DNA of 10,248 nucleotides from Actinomycetales bacterium (GTDB taxonomy: Bacteria > Actinomycetota > Actinomycetes > Actinomycetales > Microbacteriaceae). Of this stretch, positions 1 to 7,054 are shown piece by piece. The position numbers and the translations under genes were made by a program. How positions within the stretch are numbered: position 1 is the first letter of the stretch; each line of letters opens with the position of its first letter. Under the pieces are notes generated by a model. It ran no database searches, was not told where the DNA came from, and was given only the letters and a program-made list of their open reading frames with translations. The DNA is taken from the NCBI GenBank assembly GCA_028868555.1, contig JAGWUG010000018.1, positions 1 to 10,248 on the forward strand, given 5' to 3'.

Positions 1-379
1 ACCAACCGTTGATCAAACGGATCATTGAAATGAAAGTGAAGGCGTCACCAAAACCAACCAACATGCGTCCAACCACCGCTATACCCAGGCTTGGCGCAAA
101 TGCCACGGTGTACTGGCCGGCGGCCATGCTCAAAGCACCGATGCTGAGCAGCACCCTTGCACCGTATCTATCGAGCAATAGCCCAACCGGAATCTGCATG
201 GCGGCATAGACAATCAACTGGGCAACGGCAAGCGTGCTCAGCTGTTCAGCGGTGGTGTGAAATCTATCGGTGGCAACCAGCGAGGCGATGCCCATGGTTG
301 ATCGCTGGGTTACGGCCGAAATGTAGGCGAGCGCTCCAGTGGCAACAATCAGTGGTGCAGAGCGGTGGATCCGAGAAAT
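1..379 (-). CDS. MFS transporter, N-terminal part (cut by the window edge)
   Basis: This is the first ~126 residues of a major facilitator superfamily permease; the rest lies beyond the left edge. The reading frame is open from the PAC2 stop codon to position 1. It encodes a first hydrophobic helix (APLIVATGALAYISAV), a second (LAVAQLIVYAAMQIPVGLLL) ending in the MFS loop signature GLLLDRYGAR, a third (LLSIGALSMAAGQY) and a fourth containing GRMLVGFGDAF. Such proteins move small solutes across the cytoplasmic membrane by proton coupling; the substrate cannot be told from this piece. The start is odd. No ATG, GTG or TTG lies between the PAC2 stop and the first helix. The first ATG (295-293) would remove most of helix 1. 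The best candidate is ATT at 379-377, directly after the PAC2 TAG, with AGAGGG (392-387) seven bases upstream; CTG at 352-350 is possible but has no ribosome site. Family assignment is firm; start is uncertain. Confidence 0.85.
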   Translation of the reverse strand, partial: MSRIHRSAPLIVATGALAYISAVTQRSTMGIASLVATDRFHTTAEQLSTLAVAQLIVYAAMQIPVGLLLDRYGARVLLSIGALSMAAGQYTVAFAPSLGIAVVGRMLVGFGDAFTFISMIRLINGW

Positions 380-1318
380 CTAGCGGCCCTCTTCGGAACT
401 CGCATCGGAATCCCCGTCATTGCGCGACTTCGAGGCTAGGTAGTCCTCCAGCTCCGCTGCAATTTCGTCCGCGGTTGGCACCTTCGGCTCCGGGCGGTTG
501 AACTGGGGGCGATTCGGATTGCCGTCCGCGCTCTGGTAGCCAGCCTCCAACTGCGACACCATGCGCTTAAGGTCTTCGTTCTCTTCCATCTGCTTGGAGA
601 TCTGCTTGGTAAACCGAGCGCTCTCCTCACGCAGTGGGTCAGTCTTGAAAACTAGCCCAGTGGCCGACGAAATCTGCTGGAATGCGGTGATTGCAGCTTC
701 GGGGTAATCGTTGTCAGATAGATAGTGAGGAACCAAGAGCACGAATCCCGCCATCGGCATTCCGGTTTCGGTGAGACGGTACTCCAAAACGTGCAGCACG
801 TTTCCAGGAACCGATGTGGATGGCTTCCACTCGCTCACGGATTCAATGAGGTCCCTGCGGTTGCCACTCACGGTGATGCTGACCGGTTTGGTGTGGGGCA
901 CTGGGAACGGAATGCTGTGCACCCACGTCACCGATGAGACAGCAAACAAGCTGAAGAGATCCTGAACGGCGGTAACGAATGCTTCCCACTTGAAGTCCGG
1001 CTCGTAGCCGTGGAGGAAGAGGAACGGATTGCCCGCTTCGTCATCAAGAAGGTACAGACCAAGAGCCTGTGGCTCGTAGGACACGATGTGGTCACGCTCG
1101 AAGAACATGATTGGTCGGCGGCTGCGGTAGTCCAGGAGCTCGTCGTTGTCGAACTCGGCCACCATAGTGAAGTCGTAGTTGGCGAAGATGCTGTCCGAAA
1201 CCTGCTGAATGGTGCTGCCGGCATCGGAGAAGCCGCTGAGGGCCGCAACTAGCGGGAGCCCTAGCGGTACTTCGCTGGGCTCAACCAGTAGGTCATAAAG
1301 TTCGGCCGGATCAATCAC
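380..1318 (-). CDS. PAC2 family protein (proteasome-assembly-chaperone-like)
   Basis: A 312-residue cytoplasmic protein of the PAC2 family, named after a eukaryotic proteasome assembly chaperone. Actinobacterial members are common but their biochemical role is not established. The family N-terminus is clear: GLPLVAALSGFSDAGSTIQQV at about residues 19-39, then FDNDELLDYRSRRP at about 56-69 and a long alpha/beta core to about residue 220. The end (about 230-312) is charged and probably partly coiled coil (FTKQISKQMEENEDLKRMVSQL), followed by a disordered acidic tail. The start is GTG at 1318-1316, the first codon of the homologous region. It has no Shine-Dalgarno sequence but has TAGAAT six bases upstream, so a leaderless message is likely. 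It is divergent from pepA (65 bases apart) and sits immediately upstream of, and in frame with, the MFS transporter, so the two are probably co-transcribed. Length is normal for the family. Confidence 0.88.
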   Translation of the reverse strand: MIDPAELYDLLVEPSEVPLGLPLVAALSGFSDAGSTIQQVSDSIFANYDFTMVAEFDNDELLDYRSRRPIMFFERDHIVSYEPQALGLYLLDDEAGNPFLFLHGYEPDFKWEAFVTAVQDLFSLFAVSSVTWVHSIPFPVPHTKPVSITVSGNRRDLIESVSEWKPSTSVPGNVLHVLEYRLTETGMPMAGFVLLVPHYLSDNDYPEAAITAFQQISSATGLVFKTDPLREESARFTKQISKQMEENEDLKRMVSQLEAGYQSADGNPNRPQFNRPEPKVPTADEIAAELEDYLASKSRNDGDSDASSEEGR

Positions 1319-1324
1319 AGTGCA

Positions 1325-1330
1325 ATTCTA
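1325..1330 (-). promoter_or_regulatory. Putative -10 element for a leaderless PAC2 transcript
   Basis: On the minus strand TAGAAT ends exactly six bases before the GTG start of the PAC2 gene, which would put the transcription start at or next to the start codon. No convincing -35 element is visible and no ribosome binding site precedes the gene. The same arrangement recurs at four other gene starts in this window. Confidence 0.55.
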
Positions 1331-1370
1331 AACAGCGGTGGCGCTGAGTCTCTTCCCGCGATTTGGAGGT

Positions 1371-1376
1371 TAGAGT
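1371..1376 (+). promoter_or_regulatory. Putative -10 element for pepA
   Basis: TAGAGT ends seven bases before the ATG at 1384, matching the leaderless arrangement seen at other starts here. An alternative reading is that GGAGG at 1365-1369 is a Shine-Dalgarno sequence for an in-frame GTG (1375) or TTG (1378), which would add two or three residues. GGAGG is 14 bases from the ATG, too far to serve it well. The two readings exclude each other, because a leaderless message would not contain GGAGG. Confidence 0.45.
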
Positions 1377-1383
1377 GTTGCGC

Positions 1384-2841
1384 ATGACTTCAATCAAGTT
1401 CTCAGTGGTGCGCGAGCCAAAAGCGAGCGCCAAATCCAAACCGGTAGTGGTAGTAGGCGCAGCCAAAGTTGGCAATGTGGTCAATTTGGTAGGCACCGAT
1501 GCCTTCACTGCCGACCAGTTAGCGGCACTCGGTGTCACCGGCAAGGCTGAGACCGTCACTCGCACACTGGGCGCAGACGGCAGGGCCTACGCGATTCTGG
1601 GTTTAGGCAAGGAATCCCCAAGCGCCAACGAGTGGCGTGAACTGGGCGGAGCCATGGGACGTCAGCTGCTTGAGGTTGCAGCTCTCGAGGTGCGCCTGCC
1701 GCTTGAGGACATCACCTCGGGTGAAGCACTGGTTCAAGGCATTGAGCTAGGTTCCTATGAGATTCAAGGCCGCCCCAAGAAGATCAAGCTTGAGACGGTG
1801 ACTATTGTCACCGAGCTCAGCATCGACAAGAAGCGCATCGGTGCTGCAGTTTTGATTGCGGCGTGCCAGCGTGCCACCCGTGACCTAGCAGTTGCCCCTG
1901 CCAACACCGTTTACCCAGAGTCCGTAGCCAAGCTCGCAGCCGACCTGGCGGAGAAGACCGGCGTGGACATCCAGGTCTGGGACGAGAAGCAGCTGAAGAA
2001 GGACAAGTTTGGCCTGATCGCCGCTGTAGGTATGGGCTCGGCTCGGCCACCGCGCCTGGTCAAGCTCACCTACTCCCCTAAGCACGCCACCAAGCACATC
2101 GCACTGGTGGGTAAGGGCATCACGTTTGATACCGGCGGTCTGGCAGTCAAGCCGCTGGGTGGAATGCTTGGCATGAAGTACGACATGACCGGTGCTGCCA
2201 CAGTCCTGCAGGCAATCCTGGCCATCGCCAACCTAGGTTTACCAATCAAGGTCACCAGTTACCTTTGCCTTGCAGAGAACATGCCGTCGGGCACCGCAAT
2301 GCGCCCAGGCGATGTTTTCCAGGCACGCAACGGCAAGACCGTAGAGGTGACCAACCCAGACGCAGAGGGTCGCCTAGTTCTAGCGGACGGCATCTCGGCG
2401 GCATCGGAGGAACACCCAGACCTGATTGTTGATGTGGCGACTCTGACTGGTGCTGCCCGGGTTGCCCTTGGCGTTCGTTACACCGGCCTGATGGGCTCAG
2501 CTGCGGGCGTTGCTGCGCTCGAGGCCGCTGCCACCGATGCCGGTGAGCTGGTCTGGGAAATGCCTCTGGCTACCGAACTGCGTTCTGCGCTCGACTCGCC
2601 GGTCGCCGACCTCCAGAACTCAAAGGTTGGTTCGACTTTTGGCGGAATGCTGGTAGGTGGTTGGTTCATCCATGAGTTCGTTGGCACTAGGAAGGATGGC
2701 AGCAAGTTGGAGTGGGCACACCTCGACATCGCCGGTCCTGCCGACAACGAAGGTTCGGCCTACGGGTACACGCCGCACGGCCCAACCGGAGTCATGCTTC
2801 GCACTCTGGTTTCGCTGGCGCAGCAGATGTCGGCTGACTAA
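1384..2841 (+). CDS. pepA: Leucyl aminopeptidase, M17 family
   Basis: A 485-residue cytosolic metallo-aminopeptidase of family M17 that removes N-terminal residues from peptides using two metal ions; its usual role is peptide turnover. An N-terminal macro-like domain (about 1-165) is followed by the catalytic domain. The metal and catalytic residues of the family can be placed: K244 and D249 in GKGITFDTGG, K256 in AVKPLGG, D267 in MKYDMTGAA, D326, E328 and R330 in NPDAEGRL. The family signature is normally NTDAEGRL, so threonine is replaced by proline at residue 325; all metal ligands are intact. The start is taken at ATG 1384 (MTSIKFSVV), which fits the leaderless -10; the longer form from TTG 1363 adds seven residues with no family support. 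It is divergent from PAC2 and followed by an 89-base gap before lpdA, with no obvious terminator. The M. tuberculosis counterpart, called PepB, also lies near dlaT. Confidence 0.95.
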   Translation: MTSIKFSVVREPKASAKSKPVVVVGAAKVGNVVNLVGTDAFTADQLAALGVTGKAETVTRTLGADGRAYAILGLGKESPSANEWRELGGAMGRQLLEVAALEVRLPLEDITSGEALVQGIELGSYEIQGRPKKIKLETVTIVTELSIDKKRIGAAVLIAACQRATRDLAVAPANTVYPESVAKLAADLAEKTGVDIQVWDEKQLKKDKFGLIAAVGMGSARPPRLVKLTYSPKHATKHIALVGKGITFDTGGLAVKPLGGMLGMKYDMTGAATVLQAILAIANLGLPIKVTSYLCLAENMPSGTAMRPGDVFQARNGKTVEVTNPDAEGRLVLADGISAASEEHPDLIVDVATLTGAARVALGVRYTGLMGSAAGVAALEAAATDAGELVWEMPLATELRSALDSPVADLQNSKVGSTFGGMLVGGWFIHEFVGTRKDGSKLEWAHLDIAGPADNEGSAYGYTPHGPTGVMLRTLVSLAQQMSAD

Positions 2842-2930
2842 TAACAAGTAGTGAATTCCGCATGGATTTAGGCACCCCAAAAGCGGAGTAAAGTTTTATC
2901 TGATGCCTGCAATATCCAAGGGAGTTCTAC

Positions 2931-4310
2931 GTGGCTGACCACAATTTTGACGTCGTAATCCTCGGTGGCGGAAGTGGCGGCTATGCCGCTGCCCTGCGCT
3001 CCGCACAGTTGGGCAAGACCGTTGCCCTGATCGAGCGCGACAAGTTGGGTGGCACCTGCCTCCACCGCGGTTGCATCCCTACCAAGGCACTGCTGCACGC
3101 AGCCGAAGTTGCCGATGTTACCCGCGAGGCCGCTGCCTACGGTGTTTCTGCAACTCTCAACGGTATCGACATGCCAACCGTGAACAACTACCGTGATGGC
3201 ATTGTTGAGCGTCTATACAAGGGTCTCTCGGGTCTGGTTGGCCATAACAAGAACATCACTCTGGTTGCAGGTGAAGGCCGCTTGACCGGCCCGAAGACCG
3301 TAACCGTTGGCGAGGACAACTACACCGGCACCAACGTGGTTCTGGCTACTGGTTCTTACAGCCGTTCGCTTCCTGGCCTCGAAATCGGCGGTCGCGTCAT
3401 CACCTCCGAGCACGCGCTTCAGCTCAACTTCGTGCCAAACAAGGTCATCGTTCTCGGTGGCGGCGTTATCGGTGTTGAGTTTGCTTCGGTATGGAAGTCC
3501 TTCGGCACCGATGTGACCATCGTTGAAGGACTGCCAAGCCTGGTTCCTAACGAGGACCCTGCAGTCTCCAAGGCTCTCGAGCGTGCGTTCCGCAAGCGCG
3601 GTATCAACTTCAAGACCGGCGTTCGCTTCTCGGGCGTAACCCAGAACGAGAACGGCGTGGTTGTCACCCTCGAAGACGGCACCACCCTGGATGCCGAGCT
3701 CATGCTCGTTGCTGTTGGCCGTGGCCCTAACGCCACCGGCTTCGGCTACGAGGAACAGGGCGTAACCATGGACCGCGGATTCGTCATCACCAATGACCGC
3801 CTCCAGACCAGCCTGCCTGGCGTTTACGCCGCCGGTGACATCGTTCCTGGACTTCAGCTGGCACACCGTGGATTCCAGCAGGGCATCTTCATCGCCGAGG
3901 AAATCGCGGGCCTCAACCCACGCACCATCGACGAGAACAACATCCCTAAGGTCACCTACTGCGAGCCTGAGATTGCATCGGTGGGTCTCACCGAGGCCAA
4001 GGCCGCTGAGAAGTTTGGTGCCGAGAACATTTCCACCTACGAGTACAACCTGGGTGGCAACGGCAAGAGCCAGATTCTGGGAACCGCTGGTTTCGTCAAG
4101 CTGGTTCGCCAGAACAACGGCCCTGTAGTTGGTGTCCACATGATCGGTTCGCGCGTTGGCGAGCAGATCGGTGAAGCACAGCTCATCGTCTCGTGGGAGG
4201 CATACCCAGAGGACGTCGCCGCCCTCATCCACGCCCACCCAACCCAGAACGAAGCCATGGGCGAGGCACACCTCGCGCTGGCCGGCAAGCCGCTGCACGC
4301 GCACGCATAA
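2931..4310 (+). CDS. lpdA: Dihydrolipoyl dehydrogenase (E3)
   Basis: A 459-residue flavoenzyme that reoxidises dihydrolipoyl groups on E2 with NAD+ as acceptor, serving the pyruvate and 2-oxoglutarate dehydrogenase complexes in the cytosol. Seen in order: FAD-binding GGGSGG (12-17); the redox disulfide in GGTCLHRGCIPTK (C43, C48); the NAD-binding GGGVIGVEFAS in the middle; the second FAD motif GVYAAGDI; and the C-terminal dimerisation domain ending in HAHPTQNE, with catalytic base H436 and partner E441. All key residues are present and length is normal. The start is GTG at 2931, preceded by AAGGGAG (2918-2924) at good spacing. A possible promoter is TTTAGG (2867-2872) and TAAAGT (2889-2894) with a 16-base spacer, but it is weak. 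The gene is 28 bases upstream of dlaT, almost certainly in one operon, so E3 and E2 are made together. Confidence 0.96.
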   Translation: MADHNFDVVILGGGSGGYAAALRSAQLGKTVALIERDKLGGTCLHRGCIPTKALLHAAEVADVTREAAAYGVSATLNGIDMPTVNNYRDGIVERLYKGLSGLVGHNKNITLVAGEGRLTGPKTVTVGEDNYTGTNVVLATGSYSRSLPGLEIGGRVITSEHALQLNFVPNKVIVLGGGVIGVEFASVWKSFGTDVTIVEGLPSLVPNEDPAVSKALERAFRKRGINFKTGVRFSGVTQNENGVVVTLEDGTTLDAELMLVAVGRGPNATGFGYEEQGVTMDRGFVITNDRLQTSLPGVYAAGDIVPGLQLAHRGFQQGIFIAEEIAGLNPRTIDENNIPKVTYCEPEIASVGLTEAKAAEKFGAENISTYEYNLGGNGKSQILGTAGFVKLVRQNNGPVVGVHMIGSRVGEQIGEAQLIVSWEAYPEDVAALIHAHPTQNEAMGEAHLALAGKPLHAHA

Positions 4311-4338
4311 GTTTTTCTCAACAAGGAGTAAATAAAGA

Positions 4339-5685
4339 ATGAGCGAAGTACTGCTTCCAGCACTCGGCGAGAGCGTCACCGAGGGCACCGTTACCCGCTG
4401 GCTCAAGAAGGTTGGCGACACCGTTGCCATCGATGAGCCGCTTGTAGAGGTTTCCACCGACAAGGTTGACACCGAGATTCCTTCGCCTGTTGCCGGTGTG
4501 CTTCAGCAGATTCTGGTGAACGAGGACGAGACCGCCGCCGTTGGCGCTGTACTCGCGATTGTTGGCGATGGAGCCGCTGCTGCTCCTGCTGCGGCCGCAC
4601 CAGTTGTGGAGGCTCCAGTTGCAGCTCCTGTAGTTGAGGCACCTGCTGCGCCAGTGGCACCAGCGCCAGTCGCTGCTCCAGTAGCGCCTGCTCCAACCTT
4701 TGCCGCTCCAGTTGTAGCCCCTGTGGTTGCTGCACCGGTAGTAGCCGCTCCAGTTGTTGCTGCGCCTGTAGCCAACAACAGCGATGCCAGCTACGTGACT
4801 CCGCTGGTTCGCAAGCTTGCAAACGAGAATGGCGTTGACCTAAACAGCGTCGCCGGCACTGGTGTTGGTGGACGCATCCGCAAGGAAGATGTTCTCGCAG
4901 CTGGCAGCTCGGCTCCTGCAGCCCGTTCGGCAGCTCCTGCCGCAGCCTTCGTTGCCGAGGTATCGCCACTGCGCGGTACCACCGAGCCGATGTCGCGCCT
5001 GCGCAAGGTTCTGGCTGAGCGCGCAGTTGCATCGATGGTTTCGACCGCCCAGCTCACCACCGTGGTTGAGGTAGACGTGACCAAGATCGCCCAGCTCCGT
5101 GCCAAGGTTCAGCCTTCGTTCGTGGCAAAGAACGGCGTCAAGCTCAACTTCATGCCTTTCTTCGCACTGGCAGCAGCCGAGGCACTGAAGGCACACCCTA
5201 AGCTCAACGCGAGCATCGAGGGCGAAAGCGTGGTTTACCACGGCACCGAGAACATCTCGTTCGCCGTAGACACCGAGCGCGGTCTGCTGACTCCAGTTAT
5301 CCGCGATGCATCTACCCTGAACATCTCGCAGCTGGCTCAGACCATTGCCGACAAGGCCGAGCGCGTTCGCAGCAACAAGCTGACCCCAGACGAGCTCCAG
5401 GGCGGCACCTTCACCCTGACCAACACCGGTTCGCGCGGAGCACTGTTTGACACCCCAGTGGTATTCCTGCCACAGGTTGCCATCCTCGGCACCGGCGTAG
5501 TTAGCAAGCGTCCAGCTGTAGTAACCGATGCAGAAGGTAACGAGTCAATCGGTATCCGCAGCATGGTTTACCTAGCCCTCAGCTACGACCACCGCCTGGT
5601 TGACGGAGCCGACGCAAGTCGTTTCCTGGTTGACGTCAAGAAGCGCCTCGAGGACGCAAACTTCGATGCCAACCTTGGTCTCTAG
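4339..5685 (+). CDS. sucB: Dihydrolipoamide acyltransferase (E2) of 2-oxoacid dehydrogenase
   Basis: A 448-residue E2 core subunit that passes acyl groups from E1 to coenzyme A through a swinging lipoyl arm. Domains: a single lipoyl domain (about 1-76) with modified lysine K42 in STDKVDTEI; an alanine/proline/valine linker (about 79-149); a peripheral-subunit-binding domain (about 152-188, [10 protein letters not shown] to [10 protein letters not shown]); and a catalytic acyltransferase domain (about 213-448) with active-site H418 and D422 in YDHRLVDG. It resembles the actinobacterial protein annotated as succinyltransferase (sucB) but known in M. tuberculosis as DlaT, the pyruvate dehydrogenase E2; sequence alone does not settle pyruvate versus 2-oxoglutarate. 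Some actinobacterial relatives carry two or more lipoyl domains, so this one is compact. The ATG at 4339 has GGAG at 4325-4328. Nearby lipB and lipA supply the lipoyl group it needs. A strong terminator follows 16 bases after the stop. Confidence 0.93.
   Translation: MSEVLLPALGESVTEGTVTRWLKKVGDTVAIDEPLVEVSTDKVDTEIPSPVAGVLQQILVNEDETAAVGAVLAIVGDGAAAAPAAAAPVVEAPVAAPVVEAPAAPVAPAPVAAPVAPAPTFAAPVVAPVVAAPVVAAPVVAAPVANNSDASYVTPLVRKLANENGVDLNSVAGTGVGGRIRKEDVLAAGSSAPAARSAAPAAAFVAEVSPLRGTTEPMSRLRKVLAERAVASMVSTAQLTTVVEVDVTKIAQLRAKVQPSFVAKNGVKLNFMPFFALAAAEALKAHPKLNASIEGESVVYHGTENISFAVDTERGLLTPVIRDASTLNISQLAQTIADKAERVRSNKLTPDELQGGTFTLTNTGSRGALFDTPVVFLPQVAILGTGVVSKRPAVVTDAEGNESIGIRSMVYLALSYDHRLVDGADASRFLVDVKKRLEDANFDANLGL
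4573..4785 (+). repeat. Degenerate Ala-Pro-Val coding repeat in the E2 linker
   Basis: About 71 codons between the lipoyl and subunit-binding domains are almost only Ala, Pro and Val, as short units such as APVVA and APVVEAP, with near-identical DNA copies of gctccagttg. It encodes the flexible tether that lets the lipoyl domain visit the active sites. Synonymous variation between copies shows it is not a fresh expansion. Confidence 0.6.
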
Positions 5686-6317
5686 TTCGAACTAAGTAGA
5701 GAGCGCGATCCCGATGGGGTCGCGCTTTTTACATGCCAGGATCCCTGCGAAAAGCTGTAGCGCACGGTCATTACACGCTTTTCAACACCGCAGTCAATCA
5801 GGATTTCCTGTTGCCGCTCACCACCAATGGTGATGTCGCGCTGAACGGTGAGCATCTTGAGTCCCTTGTCCAGTGGCACCGGAGGCACGGTGTTTAGGCA
5901 GGAATCGAGGGCCTTGGTGTAGGTTTTGCGCTGAGACACTGGCAACTGCCGGAGCACTTCTGCACGATTGACCTCATGTGTCTTTAGGGCCTCGTTCAGC
6001 ACTGTGGTGACTCGATAGCCCTTCCAGGCAACCAAGGCGACGCTTGCAATCACGATGATTGCAAGGGTCTTTCTCGAAAGCTTCTTGCGCCTGCCGCCAG
6101 ACGCGGGTTCCATGCGGTGGCGCGCTCTCTGCGTGCGTGAAGATTGTTCCGTGGGGGCTTCGGTGAAACCGTTGTTGAATACAAACTCACCGGCCGGAAC
6201 AGCCACTTCACCAACCACAAACTTCCTATCACCGATGCGCTGCAACTCAACCGGCTCACCGCGCTGCCAGGCAGCATGCAGTTCTTGGTGGACTCGATTC
6301 AGTGATGATGTTTTCAT
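5682..6317 (-). CDS. Unrecognised single-pass membrane protein
   Basis: I do not recognise the family. The 211-residue product begins with a soluble part (1-75) that includes [22 protein letters not shown], then a basic stretch ([10 protein letters not shown], 74-83), one hydrophobic helix (about 84-98, [15 protein letters not shown]), and a C-terminal domain (about 100-211) with two cysteines, C140 and C176. The basic cluster before the helix suggests the N-terminus is inside and the C-terminal domain outside, where the cysteines could form a disulfide; this is inference. The start is ATG at 6317, chosen because GGAGG (6326-6322) lies just upstream; a longer form from 6461 would overlap lipB and its promoter. 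The gene is divergent from lipB and convergent with the E2 gene, its stop overlapping the E2 stop by three bases (5683-5685 and 5682-5684). Its last codons are written in the E2 terminator hairpin, so the terminal 15 or so residues are probably not functionally constrained. Confidence 0.75.
   Translation of the reverse strand: MKTSSLNRVHQELHAAWQRGEPVELQRIGDRKFVVGEVAVPAGEFVFNNGFTEAPTEQSSRTQRARHRMEPASGGRRKKLSRKTLAIIVIASVALVAWKGYRVTTVLNEALKTHEVNRAEVLRQLPVSQRKTYTKALDSCLNTVPPVPLDKGLKMLTVQRDITIGGERQQEILIDCGVEKRVMTVRYSFSQGSWHVKSATPSGSRSLLSSN
5702..5730 (+). terminator. Intrinsic terminator of the lpdA-E2 operon
   Basis: An 11-base-pair stem (5702-5712 with 5716-5726; one T-G wobble) closes a three-base GAT loop and runs into TTTTT (5726-5730). 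It starts 16 bases after the E2 stop. It lies inside the 3' end of the opposing gene. On the minus strand the hairpin is followed by CTCTCT rather than a T run, so it should act mainly in the plus direction. Confidence 0.88.
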
Positions 6318-6320
6318 GGC

Positions 6321-6326
6321 CCCTCC
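6321..6326 (-). promoter_or_regulatory. Ribosome binding site that sets the start of the membrane protein gene
   Basis: On the minus strand GGAGGG, within GGCGGAGGGGCC, precedes the ATG at 6317 by three to four bases. It is a strong anti-16S match at slightly short spacing, and it argues against the longer reading from 6461. Confidence 0.7.
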
Positions 6327-6403
6327 GCCAGGTATTTGGTCTTCAACATCTTGCCAACTGGGGATGAAATCTGGATTTGGGCCTGTTGATAACTTATGAA
6401 AGT

Positions 6404-6409
6404 TAGAAT
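6404..6409 (+). promoter_or_regulatory. Putative -10 element for a leaderless lipB transcript
   Basis: TAGAAT, the same hexamer as in front of the PAC2 gene, ends six bases before the lipB ATG. There is no Shine-Dalgarno sequence in the preceding 25 bases and no clear -35 element. Confidence 0.55.
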
Positions 6410-6415
6410 TATGCA

Positions 6416-7054
6416 ATGACCGAATTCCTAATCGCCGGCCTTGCGCCGAACTTCGTGTCATACGACGACGGCCTGAGTCTCCAGTACGAAATCCACTCCG
6501 AGGTAGCTTCCGGAGCGCGTGAGGCTACCGTGATTTTGCTTGAGCACGACCCTGTCTACACCGCCGGTAAGCGCACTGAAGGCGAAGAGCTTCCGCAGGA
6601 CGGAACCCCAGTAATCGAAACCAATCGCGGCGGGAAGATCACCTGGCACGGCCCAGGTCAGCTAGTTGGATATCCAATCATGCAACTCCCCCGACCCATC
6701 GATGTTGTTGGCTACGTGCGCTGGCTAGAACAGGTGTTGATCGACACCATCGCCGACTTCGGGTTGTACACAGAACGTGTCGAGGGTCGCAGCGGAGTTT
6801 GGGCGCCTCAGCCAGACGGCAACCACGTCAAGGTTGCCGCAATCGGTATCCGAGTTTCTGAGCACACCACGATGCACGGCTTTGCACTCAACTGCAACAA
6901 CTCGCTGCAACCGTACGAGACCATCATTGCCTGCGGCATCAAAGACGCCGGCACTTCGACGCTGAGCCTTTTGCTCGGCAAGGAAATTACTCCGGCAATG
7001 GCTGCCGAACAGGTGCAAAAACACCTGGGAGAGATCTACAAGGTGAATCTATGA
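6416..7054 (+). CDS. lipB: Lipoyl(octanoyl) transferase
   Basis: A 212-residue cytosolic enzyme that moves the octanoyl group from octanoyl-acyl carrier protein to the lipoyl-domain lysine of E2 proteins, the first step of lipoate synthesis. The family signature [18 protein letters not shown] is at residues 71-88. The catalytic pair is present: K139 in HVKVAAIG and C173 in [15 protein letters not shown]. Length is normal. ATG 6416 (MTEFLIAGL) is chosen because it fits both the family N-terminus and the leaderless -10; an out-of-frame ATG at 6411 stops after two codons. The stop overlaps the lipA start by four bases (ATGA), so the two are translationally coupled. Its substrate in this window is K42 of the E2 protein encoded just upstream. 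Confidence 0.96.
   Translation: MTEFLIAGLAPNFVSYDDGLSLQYEIHSEVASGAREATVILLEHDPVYTAGKRTEGEELPQDGTPVIETNRGGKITWHGPGQLVGYPIMQLPRPIDVVGYVRWLEQVLIDTIADFGLYTERVEGRSGVWAPQPDGNHVKVAAIGIRVSEHTTMHGFALNCNNSLQPYETIIACGIKDAGTSTLSLLLGKEITPAMAAEQVQKHLGEIYKVNL

Noticed and set aside
2842..2930. Possible terminator of pepA in the gap before lpdA
   Set aside because: No stable inverted repeat with a T run is present; pepA may read through into lpdA or end by another mechanism.
3213..4472. 419-codon open frame antisense to lpdA and the start of sucB
   Set aside because: It is a mirror of strongly coding lpdA, has no recognisable domain or ribosome site, and its composition follows from the codon bias of the sense gene.
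4403..5032. Antisense frames over the E2 linker giving Gln/Leu-rich or Thr/Gly/Ala-rich repeat proteins
   Set aside because: They are reverse readings of the Ala-Pro-Val repeat codons, not independent genes.
6384..6392. TGTTGATAA, resembling a DnaA box (TTATCAACA on the minus strand)
   Set aside because: It is a single site with one mismatch to the consensus, with no cluster of boxes, AT-rich unwinding region or dnaA/dnaN nearby.
6411..6419. Two-codon frame ATGCAATGA overlapping the lipB start, as a possible regulatory upstream peptide
   Set aside because: If lipB is leaderless from the TAGAAT at 6404-6409, the ATG at 6411 lies before the transcription start and is not transcribed.
6318..6461. 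Longer N-terminus for the minus-strand membrane protein, starting at 6461
   Set aside because: It would overlap the lipB start and its -10 element, and a strong GGAGG sits directly before the ATG at 6317.
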